The translations under genes were made by a program, and so were the position numbers. Source: Terriglobia bacterium (GTDB lineage: Bacteria > Acidobacteriota > Terriglobia > Bryobacterales > Bryobacteraceae). From it: DNA of 46,348 bases. The stretch is from positions 1-46,348 of the forward strand of contig JAIQFL010000042.1 of the NCBI GenBank assembly GCA_020073365.1, written 5' to 3'. The notes under the pieces are model-generated. The model was not told the DNA's origin, ran no database searches, and saw only the letters and a list, made by a program, of their open reading frames with translations. Of the stretch, positions 9,607 to 18,412 are shown in pieces (position 1 is the first letter of the stretch; each line of letters opens with the position of its first letter).

Positions 9607-12600
9607 ATGAAACGTCGGACTTTTTTGCAGGGTTGCGCCGGCGGCACGCTGGTGCTCGCATCCAATCCCAGCCTGGAAGCCCAGGGTGCAGGTGGAACGC
9701 TGGAAGAGGCATTCCGCAATCCGCCGTCCACCGCCTATGCCAAGACTTGGTGGCACTGGATGAACGGCAATATCTCCGAGGTGGGAATCACTCGCGACCT
9801 GGAAGCCATGAAACGGGTCGGCGTGGGCGGCTTCCAGATCTTCCAGGTCGGTTCGGGCATTCCCAAAGGCCCCGTAGACTACGGCAGCCCGGAACACGTT
9901 CGTCTGATCGCGCATGCGGCCAGCGAGGCCAACCGCCTCGGACTGGAGTTCGCCATGCACAATTGCCCCGGCTGGTCGTCGAGCGGCGGCCCTTGGATCA
10001 CCGAGCGGCCGGAATACTCGATGCAGACTCTGACCTGGACCGAAGCTCCTGTTGCCGGCGGCCGAACGGTCACTATCGCACTGCGGCAACCACCCTCCAA
10101 CAGGAACTACTACCGGGATGCGATGGTGCTGGCGGTCCCCGCGGCTGCAGGCGACGCAGTCGAGCCCTCCCGTATCACGTCGAACAGTGGCGCTGTGGCT
10201 CCGAACGCGCTGGCGGGGACGGAAGGCGTTGAGATTCAATCCACCGGTGGGAATCCGTTCTTGCAGTTGGAATTCGCCGAGCCGGTCGAAGCGCGATCCA
10301 TCGGGCAGGCCAGCGCGCCGCTGACGGCCGCGGGCCGCAGCGGACGGAATGGAGGCGGCGGTGGCGCCGGCGCCGGCGGACGTCGTGCAGCGGGCGGCGG
10401 CGCCCCGGAGGCAACCATGTGGATTGAAGCCTCCGACGACGGCAGTCAATTCCGCAGAGTGGCCGATTTCCCGGCAGCAGGCGCGGGAGGACGCGGCGGC
10501 AACACGGGCAGCACGCCGGCACCCCTTCCCGTAACGTTGAATATCCCGGTGACCCGGGCGCGGTTCTTCCGCCTGGTGACCACCGTGCCGCGGCGCGTCA
10601 CGCTGTTCCAGGTCTCCGCGACCGCGCGGAACGTAGGTTGGACCACCAAGTCCCAATTCTTAGCCGCCGGCGGCGGCCGTGGCGAGTCGCTGGCCGTGGG
10701 CCCCGAGCCGTTAGCTCCCAGCGGGGCCTTCATCGACCCCAACGCGGTGCTCGACATCAGCCAGTCGATGAACCAGCAGGGCCAACTCAACTGGCAGGCC
10801 CCGGCCGGAAATTGGATCGTCTACCGCATAGGCCACACCACCAACGGCACGGAGAACCATCCGTCGCCCGACGGTGGCGGCGGCCTGGAGTGCGATAAGC
10901 TCAGCGCCGAGGCCTACGACTATCACTTCAACAACTTCTTTGGAAAACTTTTCACCGCGCTGGCTCCGCTGGCCAAAAAGGGCCTGGCGGCTTCCATTAT
11001 CGATAGTTACGAAACCGGCGTGCAGAACTGGACCCCCAAGCTGCCCGAGGAGTTCCGCAAGCGGCGCGGGTACGATCTGAAAAAGTACATGCCCGCGATG
11101 TTCGGCCGCGTGGTCGGCAGCCCCGAGATTACCGATCGTTTCCTGTGGGATCTCCGCAAGACCACGGCCGAGCTGATGAATGAGAACTACTACGGCCGTT
11201 TCGCGCAAGACCTGCACGCCCACGGGATGAGGGCGTTCAACGAGCCGTATACGCCCGGCAATTTCGACGAGATGCAGGCGGGCAGCTACACCGACATGGT
11301 GATGGGCGAGTTCTGGCAGGGGCGAATCCCCGTTCATCACAGCGTCAAGCTGGTGGCTTCCATCGGACACATCTACGATAAGAAGGTGATCGGCGCGGAG
11401 TCCTTCACCGCCCAGTCGAAATGGCAGGAACACCCGTACAACCTGAAAACCCTGGGAGACTTCACCTACGCCCAGGGCCTGAATAACTACGTGTTCCACC
11501 GCTTTGCTCACCAGCCGCATCCCGATGTTGCTCCCGGCATGACCATGGGGCCGTGGGGATGGCACTTCGACCGGACCAATACCTGGTTCGAGAAAGCCGA
11601 CGGCTGGCTCAAGGGCTACGTGGCCCGGTCCCAGAACATGCTCCGGCAGGGCGTCTTCGTGGGAGACCTGCTCTACTTCAACGGCGAAGATTCCCCGGTG
11701 CGGGCACAGGACCTGCTCCAACTGCAGCCGCCCCTTCCGCCTGGGTACGACTGGGACAGCATCGACGCGGGCGCTATCCGGACGCGCGTCAAGATCGATA
11801 ACGGCCGCATCGCGCTCCCCAGCGGCGTGAGCTACCGCGTCCTGGTGGTCCGCGATACCGCCACCATGACGCTGCCTCTCATGCAGAAGATTCGCGACCT
11901 GGTGAACCAGGGCATGGTCATGGTGGTGAACTCCAAGCCCCAGCGCACGCCCGGGCTGGCCGATCATGACCACGCCGATGCGGAATTGCGCCGCCTGGCC
12001 GCCGAAGTCTGGGGCGACCTGAACGGAACTACGGTCACCGAACGGACTTTCGGCCGGGGCCACGTATTCTGGGGCCAACCGTTGCGCGCGGTAATGGACA
12101 AGATCGGGGTCAGTCCGGACCTCGAGTTCACGGCCAAGTCGCCGGACGCGCCGATCAACTGGATACACCGGCGGGTTGGAGACGCGGACGTCTACTTCGT
12201 GGCGAGCCGCCGCCGGCAAACCGAGGACCTGGTCTGCACGTTCCGCGTGAACGGCAGGCAACCGGAGTTCTGGGATGCCGTGACGGGCGCAATAACCAAG
12301 GTCGCCGCTTTCGAAACCGCCGACGGGCGGACGCGTGTGCCCCTGCGCCTCGAGAAGGCCGGATCGATGTTCGTGGTGTTCCGTTCTTCCGCTCCCGCTC
12401 GGCGCGTCGAGCAGATCGCGAAGAATAGCGCGCCGCTCATCACGACGCAACCCTTCTCCGCGTCCGCACCTGGGTTGCATCGCAATGTGACCAATAACTT
12501 CACCCTCAGCGTATGGGTGAAGCCCGACATGGAAGGCGTGGTGCCCGCCGCCAGCGCCACCCCGCCGGCGGCCTCGGCGTTTGGCGGAGGCGGCGGCGGC

Positions 12601-13707
12601 CAGGGCGGCGCGATCACTCACGTCATTTACCCGCCTGCCGGCGAGAGTCTCTATGGCGCCAACCACGCGGCGTGCGGGCTGGGCGCAACGCGCAATGGCG
12701 TGGCCATCTATGAGCGGTCCACCGGTAACCCCGCGCTGGTGGCTTCGGCCCAGGTCCCGCTGGCGGGCTGGACCCATGTGGCCGTAGTTTACCGGGACGG
12801 CGCGCCCGCCTTGTACGTCGATGGCAAGCCGGTTGGCGGGGCCAGGAGATCGGGCAAGACCGTCCATCCGGGACTCGGCGAGTCTTTCGGCGCCCCGTAC
12901 GACTTCATAGGACAGGCCACCGAGCCGCAGTTATTCAACGAAGCCCTGGCGGACGCTCGCATCCAGCAACTGGCGGCGGCCGGACTGCCGGATCCCGAAG
13001 AGCCGCCAGCGGTCGAGTTCGCAGGCACGGCCAGGCCGGAACTGCATTTCTGGCAGGACGGCAACTACTCCCTGCGGGACAACTCGGGCCGCAATTCGGC
13101 CATGCAGATCTCGGGTATCGGCAAGCCGATCGAGATCGCGGGACCGTGGACGGTCAAGTTCCCGCCCCACCTGGGCGCTCCCGCGGAGATCACGCTTCCC
13201 GCTTTGCAATCGCTGCACCGGCACGAACAGGCGGGCGTAAGGTACTTCTCAGGCACGGCGACCTACGTCAAGAAGTTTAGCGTCCCGGCGAGCGTCAAAG
13301 CCGCCGGCAAGCGGCTCTATCTGGACTTGGGCCGGGTGGAAGTCGTGGCCGATGTGAAGGTCAATGGTAAACCTGCCGGCAACGTATGGAAGCCGCCCTA
13401 TAGACTGGACGTTACCGACCTGATTCGCGCCGGAGACAACGACCTCGAAGTAGAGGTGACCAATCTCTGGCCCAACCGGCTGATCGGCGATGAGCAATTC
13501 CCCGCCGAATCCGACTACGGCCCGGCCGCGACCGGCACCATTACGAAGATCCCTGACTGGTACGCCAAGGGCCAGCCCAAACCGCCCAGCCAACGAGTCG
13601 CTTTCACCACCTACAAGTGGTACAGCAAGGACGACCCGCTGCTCGAGTCCGGGCTGCTCGGACCTGTGCGGCTACGGACGGCCATGCGCCGCTCGGTGGA
13701 TGTTTAG
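9607..13707 (+). CDS. Tat-exported GH106 alpha-L-rhamnosidase with LamG-like insert
   Basis: 1366 aa. ATG 9607 is chosen because TTAGGAGAA lies just upstream and the product opens with a twin-arginine-type signal (KRRTFLQGCAGG). The GH106 signature WWHWMNGNIS is at about residue 48. The catalytic-domain motifs IIDSYETGVQNWTP (about 464) and GAESFTAQSKW (about 596) align with those of the first GH106 gene. Residues about 940-1165 form an extra jelly-roll domain of laminin-G/concanavalin type (NFTLSVWVKPD, WTHVAVVYRDG, ALYVDGKPV), absent from its neighbour and likely glycan-binding. The C-terminal galactose-binding-like module (LDLGRVEVVADVKVNGKP ... NLWPNRLIGDEQ) is shared. Gly-rich inserts occur near 245-265, 295 and 990. 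It is co-directional with the receptor 162 bp upstream. It probably removes rhamnose from a different linkage than the first enzyme. Confidence 0.85.
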   Translation: MKRRTFLQGCAGGTLVLASNPSLEAQGAGGTLEEAFRNPPSTAYAKTWWHWMNGNISEVGITRDLEAMKRVGVGGFQIFQVGSGIPKGPVDYGSPEHVRLIAHAASEANRLGLEFAMHNCPGWSSSGGPWITERPEYSMQTLTWTEAPVAGGRTVTIALRQPPSNRNYYRDAMVLAVPAAAGDAVEPSRITSNSGAVAPNALAGTEGVEIQSTGGNPFLQLEFAEPVEARSIGQASAPLTAAGRSGRNGGGGGAGAGGRRAAGGGAPEATMWIEASDDGSQFRRVADFPAAGAGGRGGNTGSTPAPLPVTLNIPVTRARFFRLVTTVPRRVTLFQVSATARNVGWTTKSQFLAAGGGRGESLAVGPEPLAPSGAFIDPNAVLDISQSMNQQGQLNWQAPAGNWIVYRIGHTTNGTENHPSPDGGGGLECDKLSAEAYDYHFNNFFGKLFTALAPLAKKGLAASIIDSYETGVQNWTPKLPEEFRKRRGYDLKKYMPAMFGRVVGSPEITDRFLWDLRKTTAELMNENYYGRFAQDLHAHGMRAFNEPYTPGNFDEMQAGSYTDMVMGEFWQGRIPVHHSVKLVASIGHIYDKKVIGAESFTAQSKWQEHPYNLKTLGDFTYAQGLNNYVFHRFAHQPHPDVAPGMTMGPWGWHFDRTNTWFEKADGWLKGYVARSQNMLRQGVFVGDLLYFNGEDSPVRAQDLLQLQPPLPPGYDWDSIDAGAIRTRVKIDNGRIALPSGVSYRVLVVRDTATMTLPLMQKIRDLVNQGMVMVVNSKPQRTPGLADHDHADAELRRLAAEVWGDLNGTTVTERTFGRGHVFWGQPLRAVMDKIGVSPDLEFTAKSPDAPINWIHRRVGDADVYFVASRRRQTEDLVCTFRVNGRQPEFWDAVTGAITKVAAFETADGRTRVPLRLEKAGSMFVVFRSSAPARRVEQIAKNSAPLITTQPFSASAPGLHRNVTNNFTLSVWVKPDMEGVVPAASATPPAASAFGGGGGGQGGAITHVIYPPAGESLYGANHAACGLGATRNGVAIYERSTGNPALVASAQVPLAGWTHVAVVYRDGAPALYVDGKPVGGARRSGKTVHPGLGESFGAPYDFIGQATEPQLFNEALADARIQQLAAAGLPDPEEPPAVEFAGTARPELHFWQDGNYSLRDNSGRNSAMQISGIGKPIEIAGPWTVKFPPHLGAPAEITLPALQSLHRHEQAGVRYFSGTATYVKKFSVPASVKAAGKRLYLDLGRVEVVADVKVNGKPAGNVWKPPYRLDVTDLIRAGDNDLEVEVTNLWPNRLIGDEQFPAESDYGPAATGTITKIPDWYAKGQPKPPSQRVAFTTYKWYSKDDPLLESGLLGPVRLRTAMRRSVDV

Positions 13708-13973
13708 CCCGGTTCCCGTGGCCTGCTGACAGTCGGGCGCCGGCCTACAAACCAGCGTGTTGTAGCGGCAGGCGAGCAGGAGGATGTTCGCTTGTCCTTC
13801 GCGTCACGGCAGCGAATGCGGTCGGCGCGCTCTTCAGTGTTCCACCAATTTTCCTCCTGGTCGCCTGCTGCGACCAGGCCATCGGCGTGCGCAAGTGACG
13901 CCTACTGCTACCAGGATCGTCTCGCTCGGTTCGTGTGGCGCTCCTTTTTCGCTCCGACAGCGACCTTGGCGTG

Positions 13974-15536
13974 TTACAACTTCATCTCCCATCCTTTGCG
14001 GGTGAACGGCTTGAGGTAGCGGTTGGCTTCCTCGCTGTTGCTGAAGCGCCGTTTGTTTGCGTCCCAGATGAGCTTTCCGGGGACGCGGAGCGCGATTGCT
14101 CCCAACGCGAGCCACTCGATATACTTCGTCGCGACGGCGAAGTCCGAAACGCCCGGCGCGCCGCCCTTGCAGGCGCGAATCCAGTCTTGCTGGTGGTTGA
14201 CGCCTCGCGTGAGCATCTGCGGCGGCAGCTTGTATTCCGCCCAGCGCGATGCCGGGAGCAGCCAGACGCCCTCGCCGCGGGAGGTCGTCGCCATGTAGCC
14301 CTTCGATCCGACGAAGACGGCGCCGTTGCCGGGAGCGCGCAATTTGGGATCCTGCGTAGCACCGGGAGGAAGACCGCGTCCGCCCGGTCCGCGGCCGCCA
14401 CCCGGAGGAAACGCCCCACCGCGGCCCTGTTGCGCGATCGGCTTGCCATCCACCGTCAGTTGGGTGCTGACCAGCATCATGCCGTCACCGCCCTGAACGA
14501 AGGGGCGGCCCTTCTCGGCCAGATTGTTCATGGGCGGGAAGAGGCGCTCGCCTTCGGCCATGCCCGGCGGATCCTGGAATTCGCCGCGCATGTTCTGATA
14601 CGTGTGCACGGTCACCGGGGGCATGCTGCCGCGCGCCGAAAATTCGAAGACCGTGTGCGCGCGCAACGGCCATAGCCACTGGTTCTTGCCTTCGACAAAC
14701 ACGCACTCCACGCTGGTCGGGCTGACCTTGTCGAGTTGCAGCGCCAAGTGGGCCGGTCCGAGATTGTGCACCAGCCAGTCGCCCAGCGATCCGCCGGTCG
14801 AAAAGTCAAGGAACGCGCGCCACTGATTCGTCATCAGTGGATTGAACTCCCGCGATTCGGCACAGCCGAGCCAGAGGTCCCAATCGAGCGTCGGCGGGAC
14901 GGGCGTCGGCTCGGGTCCGGTCGCCGGGATGTTCGGCTGTCCGCCGTAGATGCCGCCGGTCCAGGCGTGCAGTTCCCGGACCTCGCCGATTTCGCCGGAC
15001 CAAAAGATCTCGCAGGCCGTCTTGGTGCCCTCGTGGTTCCAGCCCTGGTTTCCCATCTGGGTCGCAACCTTGTACTTCACGGCCGCGTCGGCCAGCAGTT
15101 GCGATTCCCACGCCGTCCGAGTCAGCGGCTTCTCGCAGTATATGTGCTTGCCGTGCTGCATGGCGAGCAGCGTCACGGGCGTGTGCATGTGATCGGGAGT
15201 CGCGATCATCACCGCGTCGATGTTCTTGTCTTCGGTCTCGAACATCTTGCGGTAGTCTTTGTACTTCCTGGCGTTGGGATATTGCGCGAAGCCCGCGGCG
15301 GACCGAGCTTCATCCACGTCGCACAGCGCGACAATGTTCTCGGTGGCGGCGGCGCTGACCAGGATCGCGGGACCCAGAGTACCGACTCCAACCGCTCCGA
15401 TATTGAGCTTTTCGTTCGGCGACTTGTAGCCCAGCGCGGAAAGAGAAGGCGTGCTGCCGAAGCCGCCCGATGGAACCGCTCCCGCCAGCAGCGTGCCGTA
15501 AAAGAAATAGCGTCTCGAAAACCGATGATCGTTCAT
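13974..15536 (-). CDS. Tat-exported Gfo/Idh/MocA-family oxidoreductase
   Basis: 520 aa, ATG at 15536. Residues 1-30 carry a twin-arginine signal (FSRRYFFYGTLLAGA), so the folded enzyme would leave the cytoplasm with its cofactor bound. A Rossmann fold begins at LNIGAVGVGTLG, followed by ALCDVDE. The family hallmark EKPLTRTAWE lies near residue 136 and GNQGWNHEG follows. The C-terminal alpha/beta domain holds STGGSLGDWLVHNLGP and WDLWLG. A Gly/Pro/Arg-rich loop (GRGGAFPPGGGRGPGGRG) interrupts it near residue 375. Exported members of this family oxidise sugars or, in the GH109 branch, cleave glycosides by an NAD-dependent route. The reaction here is unknown. The stop is TAA at 13976-13974. Confidence 0.85.
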   Translation of the reverse strand: MNDHRFSRRYFFYGTLLAGAVPSGGFGSTPSLSALGYKSPNEKLNIGAVGVGTLGPAILVSAAATENIVALCDVDEARSAAGFAQYPNARKYKDYRKMFETEDKNIDAVMIATPDHMHTPVTLLAMQHGKHIYCEKPLTRTAWESQLLADAAVKYKVATQMGNQGWNHEGTKTACEIFWSGEIGEVRELHAWTGGIYGGQPNIPATGPEPTPVPPTLDWDLWLGCAESREFNPLMTNQWRAFLDFSTGGSLGDWLVHNLGPAHLALQLDKVSPTSVECVFVEGKNQWLWPLRAHTVFEFSARGSMPPVTVHTYQNMRGEFQDPPGMAEGERLFPPMNNLAEKGRPFVQGGDGMMLVSTQLTVDGKPIAQQGRGGAFPPGGGRGPGGRGLPPGATQDPKLRAPGNGAVFVGSKGYMATTSRGEGVWLLPASRWAEYKLPPQMLTRGVNHQQDWIRACKGGAPGVSDFAVATKYIEWLALGAIALRVPGKLIWDANKRRFSNSEEANRYLKPFTRKGWEMKL

Positions 15537-15583
15537 CGCGTGGCTCCTTGCCTCAAAGATGCCTCTCGCAAACTGTATCAGAC

Positions 15584-15605
15584 GGCGGCGTCCGAGAACG
15601 CCGCC
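15584..15605 (-). terminator. Strong hairpin after the TonB receptor relic
   Basis: Perfect 8-bp stem with 6-nt loop: GGCGGCGT (15584-15591) pairs with ACGCCGCC (15598-15605). It lies 20 bp downstream of the stop codon of the minus-strand receptor relic. It is probably that gene's original terminator, although no U-run follows. Confidence 0.4.
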
Positions 15606-15625
15606 GCCCGAGTCCGGATAGACGC

Positions 15626-15838
15626 TTAGAAACTCAGCCGCAGCGCGAACTCCATCGTTCGCGGATCCGTCGCCCCCGTCACTTGCCGAAGCTCGACGAG
15701 CCCACGGTCATCGACAGGCTGGTGTACGACAGGTGATTCGGGAAGTTGAAGAACTCCGCGCGGGCAGCGCCACGCTGAGTTCGCGCGCGAGGCGATAGCG
15801 GCCAATCGAGAATTGTTGGCCCATCTTGCCGGCTTCAC
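15626..15838 (-). pseudogene. 3' relic of a TonB-dependent receptor gene
   Basis: The last codons read VTGATDPRTMEFALRLSF-stop, the usual C-terminal barrel strand of Oar-like receptors. Immediately upstream, in a different frame, the minus strand reads RAEFFNFPNHLSYTSLS then GSSSFGK, the equally typical penultimate strands ('RAEFFN..NH'). Restoring one missing C in TTCGGCAAG (giving FGQVTG) joins the two frames. A second disruption lies further upstream, where ELSVALPAR runs into RAEFF. Nothing of the plug or signal peptide remains. A receptor gene once preceded the Gfo/Idh gene on this strand and has been lost except for about 200 bp of its 3' end. Confidence 0.65.
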
Positions 15839-15946
15839 CTTCGTACAACTGGAGGCTCGCGCAAAAGGAATGCGTCACGGACGCCCCGAACCTGTGCCCA
15901 AGGGCAGAAAAACCGGCATCTCGGAAAGTGGCTCCCTCAGCCATCA

Positions 15947-15969
15947 GGAACAGGCTTAACGCCTGTCCC
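15947..15969 (-). terminator. Hairpin after the small secreted protein gene
   Basis: On the minus strand GGGACAGGC - GTTAA - GCCTGTTCC forms a 9-bp stem with one G-U pair. It starts 7 bp after the stop of the gene at 15976. The same core GGGACAGGC...GCCTGTC occurs at 45431-45452, so it may be a dispersed repeat that also ends transcripts. Confidence 0.4.
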
Positions 15970-15975
15970 ACTAAA

Positions 15976-16338
15976 CTACGCTTTCTTCGCGATCAGCTCC
16001 GTCCCCCAGCTTCCGTCCTCGGTGCCGAACATGAACCGGATTTCGTTGCCGTTCACCTTGCCCTTATAAACGAGCTTGAGCGGAATGCCCTGATAATCGA
16101 TCACAATCCAGAAGGAGAGATTCTCGCCCTCCAGCTTGCCTTCCTTGATCTGCGCCACACCGCCCGGCATTCCGGTCACGGTGCCCGAAATTTCGGTCGT
16201 GCCTTTGAGCTCAATGGTCAGAGGCACGGCTTGCTCGTTGTACTTGAACGACCCCTCCCATTTCCCGGTGAGGTCGGCGGCCGATGCGAGGCCAGCCAGA
16301 AGAATCAGCAGTCCCGTCACTACGAGGTTGCGTTTCAT
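15976..16338 (-). CDS. Small secreted beta-sheet protein of unknown function
   Basis: 120 aa. Residues 1-20 are a clear signal peptide (MKRNLVVTGLLILLAGLASAA). The mature part begins DLTGKWEGSF and contains VPLTIELK, ISGTVTG, GGVAQIKEGKLEGENLSF and VYKGKVNGNEIRF. This is the 'GKW.G.....G......L.......I.G......G....I..G...G..I.F' rhythm of small lipocalin-like periplasmic proteins common in Acidobacteria and Bacteroidetes. It ends LIAKKA. It stands alone: the upstream neighbour is over 700 bp away and a hairpin follows the stop. A ligand-binding role is possible from the fold pattern; no catalytic motif is visible. Confidence 0.7.
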   Translation of the reverse strand: MKRNLVVTGLLILLAGLASAADLTGKWEGSFKYNEQAVPLTIELKGTTEISGTVTGMPGGVAQIKEGKLEGENLSFWIVIDYQGIPLKLVYKGKVNGNEIRFMFGTEDGSWGTELIAKKA

Positions 16339-17050
16339 GGGGAGAATTGTACCAAGGCTCCGGTCACTTTCCTGATGACGCGCCCTGTTTCGCCGGCGGC
16401 TTGGGCGGCGGCGCGCCCGTGGAGAAGTTCGGCGAAGGGTTTCTGACCGAAGCCTCCTGCGCTGTGGGCTTCACTGCGAGTATCCAAATAAAACCGTGAC
16501 CGGACGCCTGGGCAGAACTGGCTGAGGCGTAGGGCGTGGAATAGGGGGCGGCCACAAACGGAGGAGTGCGAAAGCAAAGCAGAAGCTTCGCAGACGACGG
16601 GCGCCGCAAAAGCCCCGATGCAGCGTCGAGACAAACTGCCAAGACCGGGAACTCAACCGAACGGATCAAAATTTTGCTGGTCGCAGTCGCCGTAGGAACG
16701 CCGCAATCCAAACCATCGCCCCTTCGCGAGCCATTCTGGAAGTCAACGACGGGGTTGCCGCAACGGCACCCGCAAATGCGCAGTTAGAAAACCGGGACGC
16801 CCCGGAATCCCCGGCAATGACGACGCGACGACGCCGTGCAGATCCCCGAGTGAGACTCAGCCGCGATACTACCCCGGCATGAAGAATCGCCGACGAAATC
16901 TATCGTGAAGTCAGAACCGGAACGCAGGGGTAACGCCTCCCTGACGGACTGCAGTGACCGCCCGAAAGCCTCTGATTTCGGCTGCCGATGCCATTTTGGC
17001 CAACGCACAGGTGTATCGCGAAGACCTGATATGAGGCTGAAACACGCGCA
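16339..17050. other. 712-bp stretch without a recognisable gene
   Basis: Short open frames exist on both strands. None has a recognisable family, a ribosome site with a sensible start, or composition like its neighbours. The longest minus-strand frame (16711-16364) ends in a Pro/Lys-rich tail and could be a decayed secreted protein, but I cannot support that. The gap holds the presumed end of the GH4 operon (17051) and the promoter of the small secreted protein. Confidence 0.4.
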
Positions 17051-18412
17051 CTACCGCAAATAGCCCAAGTACTCCGGATCCGCGCCGATCAACGATTGAC
17101 GGAGTTCGCCCGCCAGTTCCCACTGGCCGATGATGGGATATTCGAGCATGGCAAGCTGCGCCAGTGCTGCGGATCCTGAAACCGCAGCCTGTATTGTAGT
17201 GCGCTCATACGCTTTGACGGCCTGCACCAGACCACGGACGGAATCGGGCAGCCGTCCGGTTCGGAGGGGACGCGCACCATCGAGATTCACAACGCAGGGT
17301 ACCTCGACCACATCGTCGGCCTCGAGATCTTCCACGGCTCCGTCGTTCCTTACATTCAAGACCAGGTTCGGGCCGTGACCGGACACGAGGCCACTCATCA
17401 GGTCCAGTGCGATTCGGTGGTATCCGGTAGCGCTCTCGAATGGGTCATACGTCTCCTTTGCGACATCGAACGCTGACTCCGCCTGGGCTTCCAGTTTCAT
17501 GTACGAAGCGTTCCGCTGCAAAAGGTAACTGCGGTAGATTGTGAGCCCTTCGGCGGCATCCGCCGCCCCCAGGCGTTCGAAAAGCTCCACGTTCAGTCGT
17601 TCCAGTTCGGCCCCGCGACTGGCGCCCACGCGAACCTGATTCTGATGAGCCTTGCGCTGGCTGTAATAGAAAAACAGGTATTCGCTCGGAATCAGGCGCA
17701 GGGTCTGGATCAGCACCGGGTCGAAAAGGCCCGGAGGATAGAGGCGGCGCAGAAGTTCCGGATTACTTAGCAGGCGCTCCGTAATGTCGGTGCCACGCAG
17801 CAGAACCCGGCGAATCCATCCGAGATGGTTCAAGCCAGCGTACTCGAATACCATGGCGTCAACGGATTCGCCCAATGCCTCTGCGATCTTGTGAAACAGC
17901 TCGCTGGGCGTATCGCAGATTCCGATGACCCGCAGGTTCGTGTGGTGTTGGAGCGCTTGTGTGATCAGCCCAGCAGGGTTTGTGAAGTTGATGAACCATG
18001 CGTCCGGCGAGACGCGTTCCACGATGAGGGCGTGCTCCAGCGTGACGGGAAGGGTTCGCAGGGCCATGGCAGCGCCTGCCGGGCCTGTGGTCTCCTGGCC
18101 CGCCAAGCCATGCTCTATGGCGATCCGCTCGTCGCGCGCGCGCGCTGCGATTCCCCCGACTCGGATGCTGTTTAGCACGAAGTCGGAGTCTTCAGCGGCT
18201 TCCTCAATTTGCGACGAGACGCGAATCTCGAAGCCGGCGTCCGACAGCCGCAGGATCTCCCGGCCGAGTCTGGCAATTGTTTCGGCGCGTTCTTCATCCA
18301 CGTCATACAACACGAGCCGGCCGACTTGGAGCATCTGCTGTGCCTGCGCCAGGCCGTAAATCAGCAGCGGAGTGCGCACTCCGCCGCCTCCGATGATCGT
18401 TACTTTTCGCAT
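17051..18412 (-). CDS. GH4 family NAD-dependent 6-phospho-glycosidase
   Basis: 453 aa. The N terminus is the GH4 NAD-binding motif ([13 protein letters not shown]...[10 protein letters not shown]). [20 protein letters not shown] and FTNPAG follow. ICDTP gives Cys166 and GLNHLGW gives His196, the expected ligands of the catalytic metal. GH4 enzymes open the glycosidic bond by an oxidation-elimination route using NAD+ and Mn2+; the branch with these motifs mostly cleaves 6-phospho-beta-glucosides. ATG at 18412 overlaps the end of the kinase gene by 13 nt, so translation is probably coupled. It is the last gene of the APC-PfkB-GH4 operon. No PTS component is nearby, so the phosphate on its substrate presumably comes from the kinase next door. 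Confidence 0.85.
   Translation of the reverse strand: MRKVTIIGGGGVRTPLLIYGLAQAQQMLQVGRLVLYDVDEERAETIARLGREILRLSDAGFEIRVSSQIEEAAEDSDFVLNSIRVGGIAARARDERIAIEHGLAGQETTGPAGAAMALRTLPVTLEHALIVERVSPDAWFINFTNPAGLITQALQHHTNLRVIGICDTPSELFHKIAEALGESVDAMVFEYAGLNHLGWIRRVLLRGTDITERLLSNPELLRRLYPPGLFDPVLIQTLRLIPSEYLFFYYSQRKAHQNQVRVGASRGAELERLNVELFERLGAADAAEGLTIYRSYLLQRNASYMKLEAQAESAFDVAKETYDPFESATGYHRIALDLMSGLVSGHGPNLVLNVRNDGAVEDLEADDVVEVPCVVNLDGARPLRTGRLPDSVRGLVQAVKAYERTTIQAAVSGSAALAQLAMLEYPIIGQWELAGELRQSLIGADPEYLGYLR

Noticed and set aside
10711-12867. 718-codon open frame on the minus strand
   Set aside because: It is antisense to the second GH106 gene and made of Ala/Gly/Arg/His-rich text typical of high-GC shadow frames. 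The GH106 frame carries clear motifs throughout.
16364-16711. 115-codon minus-strand frame with Pro/Lys-rich end
   Set aside because: No recognisable start, family or ribosome site; kept only as a note in the gap description.
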